Part shown: one piece after another, positions 42,738 through 53,999 of the stretch | Layout: every line of letters begins with the position of its first letter | Numbering within the stretch: position 1 is the stretch's first letter | NCBI GenBank assembly: GCA_029378245.1 | Contig: JARKIF010000027.1 | Location: forward strand, 62,001 to 126,000 | Reading direction: 5' to 3' | DNA length: 64,000 nucleotides | Origin: Roridomyces roridus | Taxonomy: Eukaryota; Basidiomycota; Agaricomycetes; Agaricales; Mycenaceae | Made by a program: the position numbers and the translations under genes | The notes under the pieces: model-generated | Seen by the model: the letters and a program-made list of their open reading frames with translations, nothing else | What the model was told of the DNA's origin: nothing | Databases searched by the model: none

Positions 42738-45052
42738 ATGGCGTTCATCTCGAATGCGAGCGGATTCACGCTGGGTGAAGGAACGTTCAACAATATCCAT
42801 GGGAATCTCGTTATATACAACGGCGCGGCGGGGCAGATACGGGGTGAGTCTTTCCTTCATAACAAGGCGTTTTAATTGCACAGTCTAAATTTGGTGGTTT
42901 ACAGACGCCCCGGATGTAACGCGGGGATTGAGAAGAGAGGAGGAGCAAGATGGTCTGAAGGTCTGTGAAAGCTTTCGCATTCGAGCTCATGTATTGAAAG
43001 AACGCAGATCATCCGAAACAAGAATCTTAACCTCGCCTTCGAGATAGGTAGTGGCCCGGGCTACCTTCTGCATTCAGGCGAAGTCAAGGGTCGAGTGGTC
43101 ATTGTGAAGGTGTTTAATGCAGAGGCGAATGCGCGTGAGGTGTGTGGTGTTTTGTGCGTTTCTTTCTTTACAGCTCAATGGAGTTTCGAAGCATCTTGAG
43201 GCGACTGTGGCACTCTCGAAAGGACTCTTGTGAGTGACAATCAAGAGCGTGTCGACAGCGCTCTCATCTGCAGGCACCCCAACGTATTACGCATTGCGGG
43301 CGTCTCCTCGTCGACTTCCTTGAATCATTTTATAGCGTATGAGAACGGTGAGATCCTTGCCTGAATCGTACTCGTATGTCTCATTGTGGCTCAGCTTATT
43401 GGAAGACCGCGGAAGGTCCCTTGGCCGTGGCTCTCCAGGAGGATCTGGAGAAGAGCATCGTATTGGGTTTCAAGCTGGTGTGTCCACTTATTCGTCACTG
43501 CCTGGTTTTTCTCATTATATTCTAGATCGCTGGGCTGTCCGTATGTGTCTTTTCTGCCCTTTCGCCAGATGCGCTGAACAACTTCAGGCCGGGATAAACT
43601 ACCTCGCTGTACAAGGTTTAGCGGTACCGTCAAAAGTAGAGGTATGTTCCATCCTCTTCCGTAGCGACTTTTTTCTGAAGGCAGCAGAGCTTTGACGTCT
43701 TCCTCGATGTTAACGATCGGTTTTTATTCTGCATTAATCCCTCAATAGACACCGACACCTCGCTGCAACAAGACGGTACCGACGCTTGGAATATATTCAA
43801 TGCGCTGTGTCAAAAGGCACGTCTTCTCCTTTCCTTCCTTTCCTTTGACGCTGACTCCTCGTCAATAGGTACTGCGATCCGCTAATCGCGTATTGCATGG
43901 TGAGTCGGCCCTCCATCCTGGCATACCCTATCTAACTGGCTTAGATGAGGACATCGAAAGGATCCCTGTCGACAGTTCACTGTCAAGGAACCCTGAAGCT
44001 CGGCGGACGCTGGTCGAGACACAAGGTCCGAGTCCCTCGAGAATCGACCGACCGATCGTCTTTCCACAATTTCATGAGGAAACCTCGCGTCCAATTCCGC
44101 CGCGGAGGGAGTACGTGTGGCGGACGGTGGAACTACAGCAATCGCTTGCCACTATTGCCACACAGATCAATAGAGACCTCGACCTTAGGCGGACGGCGAT
44201 TCGCAGATTTGCTCTAATCGACGCGCAACCAATCCACCGTTGCCCGGGATACGTTCGTGAAGAAATAACACTCGCGACGAGAACGGTTGATAGTGCAGTG
44301 GTGTTTCATAATACGCCTGCTCTCCAGGAGGTGTGCCCGATCTGCCACCAAGTCCAGGGCTCTACAGACGGTTTCCGCTGCATTTGTGGTCTTCCAAGTG
44401 AGTTTAGCTTAGTTTTTTTGCTGCTTTAACTCATCATCTTGCAGATGCCGGTTGGCGTCACACTGTCAAGTGTAAATCGTGCAACTTCTGGAGTCATCGC
44501 GATTGTGTTGGCAGACCGGATAACTTCATTTGCGATCTCTGCGCTCTGCCGAATACGGGCTCGGCTTCCTCGGGAAGCAGTTTTGGATGGTCTTACCATC
44601 CGGATGCGTTCGTATCCGACAAGTCGTTCCTTTGGGACAGCGCTATATCATACATTGTCGACCGCGTAGCCGAGGTAGCCGAAGCCGGATTGGGGCGCCC
44701 TTGGTCTGGCGCGCGAAGCCTAATACTCGAAACGTTCGCTGGATTCGTTACCAACGTCCTCCTGCGCGCGGAAGTCAAGACTCCCACTCTCCTCGTCGCT
44801 CTCGCCTACGTATCCCGCGCACTCCCGCACCTCTCCATCGTGCACGAAGAGTGGGCCCTCGAGCGCGTGTTTTTGGGTGCTCTGGTCTGCGCCGACAAGT
44901 ACATCAACTTTTTGGCAGGCGCGATGCTGGGAGGGTGGAGAGGGAGTTTCTTGATGTGCTGGATTGGGAGCTTGGGGTTACTCAGGAGGATTTGTTGTGG
45001 CATCGGGAGGGGCCTGCTCGTGCGGCAGTCATTCAGCCATAGTACTAGTTAG
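42738..45052 (+). CDS. Family copy J: pseudokinase-PHD-cyclin fusion (592 aa)
   Basis: Twelve exons sum to 1779 nt in frame: 42738-42843, 42905-42960, 43008-43139, 43192-43229, 43274-43347, 43395-43477, micro-exon 43526-43540, 43588-43641, 43688-43816, 43869-43899, 43945-44397 and 44445-45052. The leader is MAFISNASGFTLGEGTFNN, the loop is EIGSGPGYLLHSG, and the catalytic-segment substitute is FDVFLDVNDRFLFCINP. The intron after 43816 has a GC donor (AAAAG, then GCACGT). The zinc finger is CPICHQ, CIC, CKSC, WSHRDC, CDLC. The tail contains TPTLLVALAYVSRALPH and EEWALERVFLGALVCADKY, a PHO80-like cyclin box. The next cyclin segment, GRVEREFLDVLDWELGV, lies one frame over from about 44905, apparently after a small deletion, so the cyclin fold is truncated in the encoded protein. 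Confidence 0.72.
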
Positions 45053-45305
45053 GTACAAATTACGCGGCATGGAGACGCCGGATCGGGGACTCTCGGCACA
45101 CAAACTAATCACCTTCGGCCCCGACTCGATGCATGTACCCTCAGGCCTGAATTTCGCAGAGGTCTCTGACATGCTGTTGACAATGGACGTCTTCGTACAA
45201 TTCAGCAACTTCAAACTTCCGCACTTTTTGGAATAGATAGCAACAGCCTATGCCTGGGAACTGGAACACAGCTCTTTCCTCTCCCCTTGCTCGCCGTTCA
45301 CCCCG

Positions 45306-46230
45306 ATGGCCTTCATCGCCAACGGCACTGGCGTTACGCTGGGTGGAGGCACGTACAACAACATCCAAGGCAACCTCAACATTTATCACGGCGCGAAACG
45401 ACAACGGGAAGAGGTCGGGGCTGGAGGTCAGTTTCCTTGTATCTCTTGTCGCGTAGAGAATGCTAATCGTGGCTGCAGACGCCGCGGGTGATTGGGAAGA
45501 ACCGGCACGCAAACGGATGCGAGAGGAGGAGGAAGATGCTCTTGAGGTTCGTGAAGACGTGCTGCACCGAGATGACTGTCTCAACGAAACAGGTCATCCG
45601 ACAGAGGGACCTCAATCTTATGCACGAGATGAGCAGCGGCCCTGGCTATCTCTTCCACGCAGGCCAATACAAGGACAGAGCTGTTATAGTCAAGGTCTTT
45701 AACGCGGGGGCGAGGGCTCGTGAGGTCTGTAAATTCTCCAGGACATGCGCCCCATCTGCTGATGAAGCGAATAGCATTTGGAGGCGACGGTCGCACTGTC
45801 GAAAGGATCGTTGTAAGTATCTAAGACCAGTGGGGAGAACACCATCTACATCTTTGTAGCCACCCCAATGTGCTGCGGATCCACGGGACATCTTCTTCGA
45901 CTTCGCCAATTCAATTCATAGCGTATGAGGATGGTAATGTCCTCGCTCTCCATCCTCTCGTCCTGCCACTGACCGGATGCCAGCTTGTTGGAAAAATGCG
46001 GAAGTACCTCTTGCTGGGGCTCTCAGGGATGGTCTTGACGGAAGCATCGTGTTGGGATTCAAGCTGGTGTGTAGCTTGTTCGCCTGATCCTCTCTCATCT
46101 CACTGTGCGATAGGTCGCTGGGCTTTCCGTATGCGTCTCACTGCCCTTTCCGTTTCCTCTGCTAAACTTCTCTCAGTCTGGAATCAACTATCTCAAGGTA
46201 CAGGATACATCTATTCATCTGAGTGCCGAA
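45306..46230 (+). pseudogene. Family copy K, truncated by an insertion
   Basis: It is very similar to copy I: leader MAFIANGTGVTLGGGTYNN, EMSSGPGYLFHAGQYKD, AVIVKVFNAGARAREV, HPNVLRIHGTSSSTS, AYEDG, micro-exon 46114-46128, then SGINYLKVQDTSIHLSAE. Homology stops at about 46230 in this exon. The missing parts are the FDVFLD exon, the linker and the PHD finger. The foreign sequence that follows leads into the transposon zone, so an insertion or a breakpoint removed the 3' half. The remaining exons show good splice sites and no stops. Confidence 0.78.
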
Positions 46231-47095
46231 GTCACAGCGAAATTCCAGGAATTTAAGGGCCTTTTAAGATGTCTACGCTTTTGGTAATATCGTAATCAAT
46301 TTAACGGGGCCCGAAACTGACCTTGAAATGGAAAGTTGAGGACCATTTGAAAGGTGATCCGATTTACAAGCAATCAAGAAGCAAAACGATGGCCGCGAAA
46401 GTTGGGATATCAAATTACCTTTCGTTGACCGTGAAATCTGAGTTGAAAAAATGTGAATCCAGAGACTTTAAAGCAGTTTTGAAAGCCAGGGTAAAAGTGC
46501 TGTCTAGAGGTATTTTAAAACTCGGCAAATCACTACTGATTTCGGCCCCGCCTCAAGATCAACTTTTCAATCTAATTTCAAGGCCGCCGAAAGGGGAGCC
46601 GATATTTGGAATTTCGGCATCATTTAAATTCATCGGCCGACCATCGGCCGACCGTCTGCCGATGGTCGTCGAATCGTCTGCCGATGGTCGTCGAATCGTC
46701 TGCCGATGGTCGTCGAATCGTCTGCCGATGGTCGTCGAATCGTCTGCCGATGGTCGTCGAATCGTCTGCCGATGGTCGTCGAATCGTCTGCCGATGGTCG
46801 TCGAATCGTCTGCCGATGGTCGTCGAATCGTCTGCCGATGGTCGTCGAATCGTCTGCCGATGGTCGTCGAATCGTCTGCCGATGGTCGTCGAATCGTCTG
46901 CCGATGGTCGTCGAATCGTCTGCCGATGGTCGTCGAATCGTCCGCCGATGGTCGGCCGACTATCTGCAGTAACAATGATTTCATGTTATGGATAAGTACA
47001 AGAAGACAACGATAGAGATAGAATCAGAACTACAATGAAGGACACCCAGGCGGCAACAGTCCATCGGCACACGGTATGCCATCAAAAAGCCTTAG
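46231..47095. other. Breakpoint region and subterminal-type sequence of the transposon zone
   Basis: AT-richer non-coding DNA unlike the family genes begins abruptly at about 46231 and contains the 22-bp minisatellite. It ends at the 3' end of the transposase gene. It may be the end region of the element encoding that transposase, but no TIR was found at 46231. Confidence 0.45.
46633..46959. repeat. 22-bp minisatellite bracketed by a 16-bp inverted repeat
   Basis: Thirteen perfect tandem units of 22 bp occupy 46655-46940; each unit starts TCTGCCGATGG and ends CGTCGAATCG. A degenerate fourteenth unit follows. The array is flanked by TCGGCCGACCATCGGC at 46633-46648 and its exact reverse complement at 46944-46959. 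Because 22 is not divisible by three and no frame of the unit holds a stop, long overlapping frames run through it in both directions, including a 230-codon frame; these are not genes. The perfect unit identity implies recent amplification. Confidence 0.9.
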
Positions 47096-50000
47096 CTAGC
47101 TCCTTCCGAGGTTGACGACAACGGCACGCTCCTCGGAGAATTCGAACCGCGCACAGTGCGATAACACCATGGAGGGTTTGATTTTGTCAATCCGATTTTG
47201 CATTTTGGAGGAGTAGGTCACCGCAGGAAAATATGGAGCAAAACGAAGAAAAGGGTCGAATTGGGATGAAGGTAAGGGTGCTTGCCGCCGAACAGCAAAA
47301 TGGACATCGCCTGCAACGGTGTCAATCTTCTCAATGGAACCGGCAATTGGTGCACTGGCTGAGGCTGAAGGATAGTACAGCACCAAGCTGCTACCCAGGT
47401 TTGTTGATGCACGAGAGAAGGTGACACCATTCAGGGTGTAATGAGCACGCTCTCCATCCTCGGAAAGTGGAGGTGAGTCCCCAGCCTCACTGCGTGGGCT
47501 GAAAGCCCGGTCAAAGAGGAGTTTGAATTGTTTGATGATCTCCGGGCAATCTGGACGCCGGAGCCAACGCCTGAGGGCTGCACCTCGCAAGAAAGATCGT
47601 GTCAAGGTTCCCTCAAGCTCACCACCTACGTGGTTACTGGTGTGAATTTTTTGGAGGTAGCCAATGACACGTTCAAAGGGGAAGCACCACCATGAGATCA
47701 CGGGCCCGAAAAGGAGGAGGAAATCATATATATGAAAGGCGACATGGATATTGGGACGTTTGGCGTGATTCTGAGTATGAGGATGATGCACAACAAGCCC
47801 ATCCACCCATGTTTTGAGAAAACCCCGATACATGTTTGCACGATCAAGGGTCATGGTGCAACGACAAACAAGAATGGCCGCTTGGAACAAAGCCATGCTG
47901 TGGTCAAGCATCCCGAGTAAACGTGTTGTATCATCCTGGGGCCGATCTCCCCAAAGGAGGACAAGAGCAATTGGGAGGTAGATTGTAGCCAGTGTCCGCC
48001 ACTCGTCGGCTTTGATTGAGCCAGCATTGCTCTCGCCATAGTTGCGGGGAACAGAGTTGACCCAGGATGGCGTGGCAGTCTGAGCAATTACACGCTGGAT
48101 GAATTTAATTTGCTTGACATTTATTGCTTTGGGGGCGAAAGCGTCCGACTGAGCGCGAGGCTTGGTTCGCCGCTGAGAATTCAGTCAGGTTACATCCATG
48201 ATTTGCTCGAGAAAAACTTACCCAGTTCATGAGGATGTTACAGTAGTCCGCCTTTGTGGTCGCGTCCTTCAGATCGAGATCCAGTGTGAAAGCAACAAAG
48301 CGAAGAGCAGGAAGATTGTTGTTATGGATCGCCTGCCACATGGCTGATTCGCTTATAGCAGGGAGATAATTCCCTGCAGGCGCATCTGGCATCGGCACGT
48401 CCTCATCCGACATGTCGACATCGGTATCATCGGGGGCTAGGACCTGGACAAGTTTGTTCTGTATGCGGCGAATCTGAGCGATCTCACGCTCGGGATTCTT
48501 GAGCAGATACTCGGAAGGGCACTCCAGAGGGTCGTAATCATCCCAATCATGGTCAAACGCGATGCCAACAATCTCTTTCTTCTTGGCCACCTCGGCATCA
48601 ATTCGCAACACCTTGCGACAGTGGTAGTGTATCAAGCCCTCCAGGATGCAATGCATAGAGTCGACGACTCCCATTCGGGTCGGATCCCAATATGGAAGTC
48701 GCCAAAATTCCGACCATCGTACGCCGTATTCTTTGAAGATTTCATCCCGCTCCGCCTGAGTTTGGGCATTCTTCCACGCATAAGCTTGCCGGCGCAATAC
48801 CGTGATATCCCTGGGCGCCCATGCAGGATTGTCAAAGTCGGTACGGTGTGTATTCTGAACGCCCTCGCAGTTGCAGACGGAGCAGACGTGGTTCGATCCC
48901 ACACCCGCCAAACCAAGGATTTTGCGAGCAGCTGGAAGGTCGTTCACACTGACGGCGAGAGCAATGTCAATGTATGCACCGTCCTCAGAGAGCCCTGTAC
49001 GGGATAGGTGGATTCCCTGTTTCCACCCTCGGGCGAATACATCGACAACGGGACGGAGGTAATGGCTTATTTGATCGTGGTCGGGCTCCTGCGGTCCCAG
49101 GATGATGCTAAGCCACATGTACTCCGGCTTGTAACGGATATCCTCGGGAAGGTTGAGATTCACGATGGCGAGTATCCCGATGGAGTCGTGATTGCCCCGT
49201 TTGCGTGTGCCGTTGGGATTGAAGAAATCAAGCATGATCTGGAATGCGAGCCTCATACGGCCATTTCGCTTGATGAAAAGCTCGTCGGGGACAGGTCCTT
49301 CGAAGCTGCGGAGAAACTCTGCTTCAAAAATGTTGTTCACATCCTCTTCCGCCCGCTGAGCCTGAGGGTCCTTGGCCAATTTTTCTTGCACAGCTGCCAA
49401 GGCTTTATCGCAAGCGTTGTTGCACATTTTGGCAATCATAGGGTCTGCGAGAACGGCGGCCATGTGGTCAACAAAGTCGGGGAAGATGAAAGGTTTGATG
49501 GGCCGGAGTTTGTGCTGCCGCTGCTCGAGTAGAGGTTCCCCGCAGGGCACTGCTGCGCTGTGCTTATCGCGGAAAACGAAATTCTCGCAGATAGCTGGGT
49601 ACACAGACTCGCCAGTCAGACGATCGACTTTGGGCTCGTGCGTGTAATGGCAGGAAGGGCATGTGGCCAATATTCTCGTTTTCGGCTCAAGCTTGAAGGT
49701 TTTCAATGCGTCTTCCAGGGACGTAGGGATCTGGGACAACGCATGGATTTGGTTTTCGTTGAACATTGACTGCGGACCGGGGGAGGACACATCCATGGCA
49801 AGCTTGACGATCATGACGACCGTGTCGAGGAGGAAATTGCAGGCATCCGTAGATAAGCCTATGATGACATTGATGATGACGGTGAACAACAATACGATCT
49901 GAGCGAGGCTATCGAGGGTATGTACGGGGTCCTCATAGTGATGCTCTGAATGGAAAGTCAGTCTCACAAATGCAACTGTGGACAGAAAACCTACCAGCAT

Positions 50001-50718
50001 CATATTCCAACGGGTATTCAGGCTCGTCAAGCCCTGGCAAAATGGCCCCGACGCAGTCGATAAGCTGGTCGAGCGCTCTCGCCTCTGCCTGGACTTCATC
50101 CCACAGTTTGCCCAAGATCTTCTCCTTCTTGGCACTTTTCACACTTTGCAAGGCTTTACCCGCAGCAACAACGGTTTCTGCAGCGGAATCCAGAGCACGA
50201 TGTGCGGCTTCCACCTGCAGTCCTGCATACATGGCATCCACCAAATCCAATGACGCCTTTGCTGCAAGAACACGCTGCAGAATCTCGTCGAGGGTGGCGA
50301 CTTTCCGCTGACTTTTTGTAGGTAGCACTTTACGGGGCTGCGTGGCTAGTGTCTGGACGCTCCTGACGGCGTCCAAGGTAGACATGGGCAGGGGAGCGGT
50401 GGGAACGTCAGGACGAGACGCTTGGAAGTCGCCACGAGAGCTAAACAGCTTGGAATGCTGTTGTGTAGCGACATTGGGTCCATCGTCGGCAACGATGAGT
50501 GCGGTGAAGACGTTGGCGAGGTCATCCAAGTTGTTTGAGACCTCGTTGTTGTCTTGGGCGACAGTCAGCCTGGCAACATCGTTGGCAAGATCGTCAAGGG
50601 GGATCTGTGATTCCAAGAACTGCTGGATCTCCAGCTGGTGCTCTGCGCGCTTGGAGGTCTGTAGCCGATGTGTGCCCGGAAAAAGAGGGCAGTCAACACA
50701 TCGGAATGTCCGCGACAT
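47096..50718 (-). CDS. Plavaka/Tnp2-type DNA transposase (1174 aa), intact
   Basis: Three exons (50718-49995, 49945-48222, 48172-47096) total 3525 nt in frame. The N-terminus has a CVDC pair. The central part has cysteine/histidine knuckles (CPSCHYTHEP; CSVCNCEG) and two stretches characteristic of Transposase_21/Tnp2-like proteins of Agaricomycetes: SVNDLPAARKILGLAGVGSN and GVRWSEFWRLPYWDPTRMG, the latter followed by VVDSMHCILEGL. A C-terminal region (FHIYDFLLLFGPVISWWCFP) also fits such elements. These enzymes cut and paste the element by a DDE-type mechanism. The catalytic acids cannot be assigned safely by eye. No stops or frameshifts were found, so the gene could be active. The family name (Plavaka within the CACTA-like superfamily) is from memory. 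Confidence 0.8.
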
Positions 50719-51616
50719 TCCAACCCTGCGGACGTACTACGTCAAGCAGCAAGGATGGCGGGAGAGGGGAGAGATGGAATCGAGACAGCAGGTTGTGGCG
50801 GAGTATAAAATGGGTGAAGTGGCGTCACAATAAGCGGCTGGCCTCGAGGTGATTGGGAAAAAGGACGCGCTGTGGCATGATGAGAAGGGCCAGTGGTAAA
50901 GAACAAAAGGACACACTGAATGGGCAGATGGGTCGAAGATTTACTGTCCAGATGGCACCGTGAAGATCCAGAGGCCGTGCAAAATTTATGCAATTGAAAT
51001 GTGCAAACGATAAAAGAATCTGGGTGCATGTCAATGAGACTGCTGGCGTGCAAGTTGCCACAAACCTGGGGTAGGAGGAAGCGACTTTGGGCCGACACAC
51101 GAAATGCCAGCGCACAGATCGGCGGATGTATACAGAGTTTGACGATGCGGGGGTCAGGGTCGTCTGAGGACTACCAGATGAGACAAACGCGGTGCTACGC
51201 ACAGTACGTTCGTCGTCGTCTGTGTGGTCAGAGTGGAGTGGGCTAGAGGACTTGAATCACACCGCCGACTTGATGGCAGATTGTCGGCATGTCATCGGCC
51301 GATCGCACCGATGATCACATCAATTCGGGCTTGTCGCCCACTTTCTACCTGTGCTTTCCTAACAACTTTTTTTCTGGCATCTCTGAGGGAGTCGAAGTTA
51401 ATTCTACTACGAGCACAATCCAATCTAGTGCGTACTCGTTCTCCATCGTCAAACGACTGCTTCCAACAAGGCTTTGAACTATAGTTCTACAACGCGACAA
51501 TGTAGATGCATTTTTTCCACACTCAAATTCAATTCCAATGATGCTCGGGCACTGAGGAATCGGGAAATCAATTACATAGACATAAGTACCAAGTGTACAG
51601 ATTGTAATACAAAATA
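50719..51616. other. Spacer between the two minus-strand transposon-zone genes
   Basis: It contains the 5' flank of the transposase gene, one copy of the dispersed near-palindromic repeat (51181-51214) and a CATCGGCCGATCG block near 51293 reminiscent of the minisatellite flanks. No gene was seen. Confidence 0.5.
51181..51214 (+). repeat. Dispersed near-palindromic repeat, copy a
   Basis: The core GGTGCTACGCACAGTACG is flanked by arms AACGC and TTCGTC. It is the first of at least nine copies between here and 63361 and lies about 460 bp upstream of the transposase start. Confidence 0.85.
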
Positions 51617-53590
51617 TCAAGACCCCATCCGACCAGTGGCAGCGACAAACAACTCAAATGCCTCCTTCGAGACCTTGAGCTCCTTGAGGTAGCTGGGCGA
51701 GGCGGCTGCAAGCCACTGCTCGTTGTAGAGGCTGCGCGGCAGACCGACGGGAGCTTTGGCAACCCCATTGCCATTTCCCGGCTTGCGAACTCGCGTCTCT
51801 GGCTTGGGGCCCCGCGGTCGCTGCACACCCTTGAATTGGGCAGTCTGGGCGTCCACAAGGCGTAGGTAATCAACGATCCGGGGCTCCCGCCAGATGCAGA
51901 TTTTCACGATGAAAACCGGGATCTTGATGCCGTCCACCTCAAGCTCGTCCTCATCCTCCGACGACATGCCTTGCTCCCCAAGAAGGATCAACATCTCCAA
52001 CAGCCGCTCCCAGGTCGCGATATCTTGAGCAGTGCCATCGAGTTTTTTGATTTCGATCGTCTTGTCCACGGTGTCTTTCCGCTTGGTGAATTTCTAACCC
52101 AAACATGAGTATCCAGAATACAGCCAAGGAAAGAACATACAGCAGTTTTCATGGTCGTGCTGCGGCTGCTAAGTAGATGCTGGTCATTGGCACCCAAAGC
52201 GCGAGCGTGAGCCTCAGCTTGGGTCTCCATGCGGCCCTGCGCCTCCAGGAAGCGAGGCTGATACGCCTTCCAGGAAGTGCGGTATCTACCCAGCTGCTCG
52301 CCGAGTTTCTGCTCCAGAAAATCTCGGTGGACGCCGTGCTCGGCGAGCACTCCGTTCGCGCCATCGTCTCGTAGAAACAAATTGACGATCTTCTGCATCA
52401 TAAGGTCGTTCCACCGGGATTTGCCATATCCATCGCTGAAATCCCACTGGAAGAGGCCTGCCGGGGGATCATTGTTCAGTCCATCTCCGCAGGCCTTGAC
52501 AAGGCGCGCGCTGGCGGGAACGTGGAACGCAAAGTCGCCGGCCTGCTGCACGTCGAACCTGGCAAGGGTGATTTGACGCAGTTTGTTCTGCCAGATAGAT
52601 AGTCTGAATGAGATGGAAGTTTCTTCGAAAAACATGCAGACTCACGTTGACGTAGGTCACGACCTCCTTGGGGTAGTCGCACTTGATGGTCTTCTTTTTG
52701 GACGGCTTTGATTTGGGTGACTTTCCATTGATTGTCACAAAGCTGTCCTTGAGGAGGGCGGCAACGCGTTGTGCGATTTGTTCGACCTCCGGGTCGGTGG
52801 AGGGCGGCGGTGGCGCGGTGCTTGCAGCCTCAGCACGACCAGATGAGCCTGGAATCGGAGCCGGATCAAGGGGAATCTCGATTGGACGCCGGCTAATGTT
52901 GTGAACCGGGGTCAGGTTTGTTCGCTTGCCCCGACGCGGTGCTTGGAGGGGTGACTTGGAGGCTTGTGCCTGATGGCGTAACTGAAGAGCCTCGCTGGTT
53001 CGTTCCTCCTGTAAGGGTGTGAGAAGCGGAATTCCAAGGGCCGCCAGGGATACTCACATGCAAGCGCTGCAGGCGATCGATTTCCTTATTGCATTCCATA
53101 AGCTGCTTCTGAGATGCGAGCAGCTGGGGATAGAGAGCGGAAACATCTTTCGTCTGGATCGAGTTCAATATAGAGCACGGGCGCGCTAAACCGAGCTCAC
53201 CATTTTGTCGATCTTCTCCTGGTCACCAAAAAATTGGGCCTCCATTTCGCCCTCGTGCTGCGTCATGTTATCGATTGTGGCCTGCTGCTGGAATAACTGG
53301 GCCCGAAGAGCTTCGAGTTGCGCAGCCTGGTGTTTCGCAGATTCCTGGGCGGCAGAAAGCTCAGACCGCAGCGCATAGTTTTTCTCTTGAGCCAGCTCCA
53401 ACGGGCTTGTAGGATCAGGGACCACTACAAGCCGTACTTTAGGCAGCGTCACGGGTTGCCGCTGGACGGGGTTGTTGGCACGATCCTCTTCATCATCGTG
53501 AGACCGTCTGCGAGAGCAAGTCTGAGGGGTGTTGCTGCTTCCCTTCGCAGTGGTGCTAAAACCTTCGTCGGTGTCCATAGATTCAGCCAT
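51617..53590 (-). CDS. Coiled-coil protein, possible transposon accessory protein (590 aa)
   Basis: Five exons (53590-53201, 53153-53058, 53008-52646, 52587-52141, 52093-51617) total 1773 nt in frame. Residues about 75-165 form a heptad-rich coiled coil (LAQEKNYALRSELSAAQ; LEALRAQLFQQQATIDN). Basic, lysine-rich stretches follow (KSPKSKPSKKKTIKCDYP). A globular region contains FLEQKLGEQLGRYRTSW and the C-terminal block has LGEQGMSSEDEDELEVDG and LPRSLYNEQWL, phrases I associate with Agaricomycete-restricted proteins found near transposons. It lies upstream of the transposase in the same orientation. By analogy with the second gene of CACTA-type elements it may bind DNA and assist transposition; that is inference. 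An ordinary host gene is the alternative. Confidence 0.65.
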
Positions 53591-53999
53591 TTTCACTCCG
53601 CGTGTACAACACTTGGAGAGAATGTGGTTTGACGTGGATTGGCTCACTCCGCGCGTACAACGCTTGGACTGAGGTGGATGGGACAAAGAGAGTTTGGCGT
53701 GGGCGTCTTTAATTTTAAAACGAGGTTAATCAGACAAAGGCTGCACTATGCACCGAGGAACCGAGGAACGAGGGTGGCCACATGTCAGTGAAGCGAGTAA
53801 GGAAACCACTGCGGACGTACAACGTCCAGCAGATGGATGAAAAGAAGGTGGTCCAAAAGAATGACATCAGTCTTGTTCCTAAAGCGGAAATGGACACGGG
53901 CAAGCGCCGCAACGGGCGCCATAATTTTACATCGCCCGTTGCTGTTCGAGTAAAAGTACTACTACTCAATTTTTCCAGACAAATACAAGGTTCACAAAA
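53591..53999. other. Spacer
   Basis: 5' flank of the coiled-coil gene and 3' flank of the next minus-strand gene. TTGGCTCACTCCGCGCGTACAACGCTTGGA resembles the sequence about 40 bp away (CTCCGCGTGTACAACACTTGGA-like), a short local direct repeat at about 53595-53670. No gene was seen. Confidence 0.4.

Noticed and set aside
46655..46940. CRISPR array
   Set aside because: Units are contiguous 22-bp tandem repeats without spacers, in a eukaryotic genome.
46323..47015. A 230-codon open frame with a regular 22-residue repeat, plus overlapping frames on both strands
   Set aside because: The whole repeat is a 22-bp tandem array whose unit has no stop in any frame; there is no other coding evidence.
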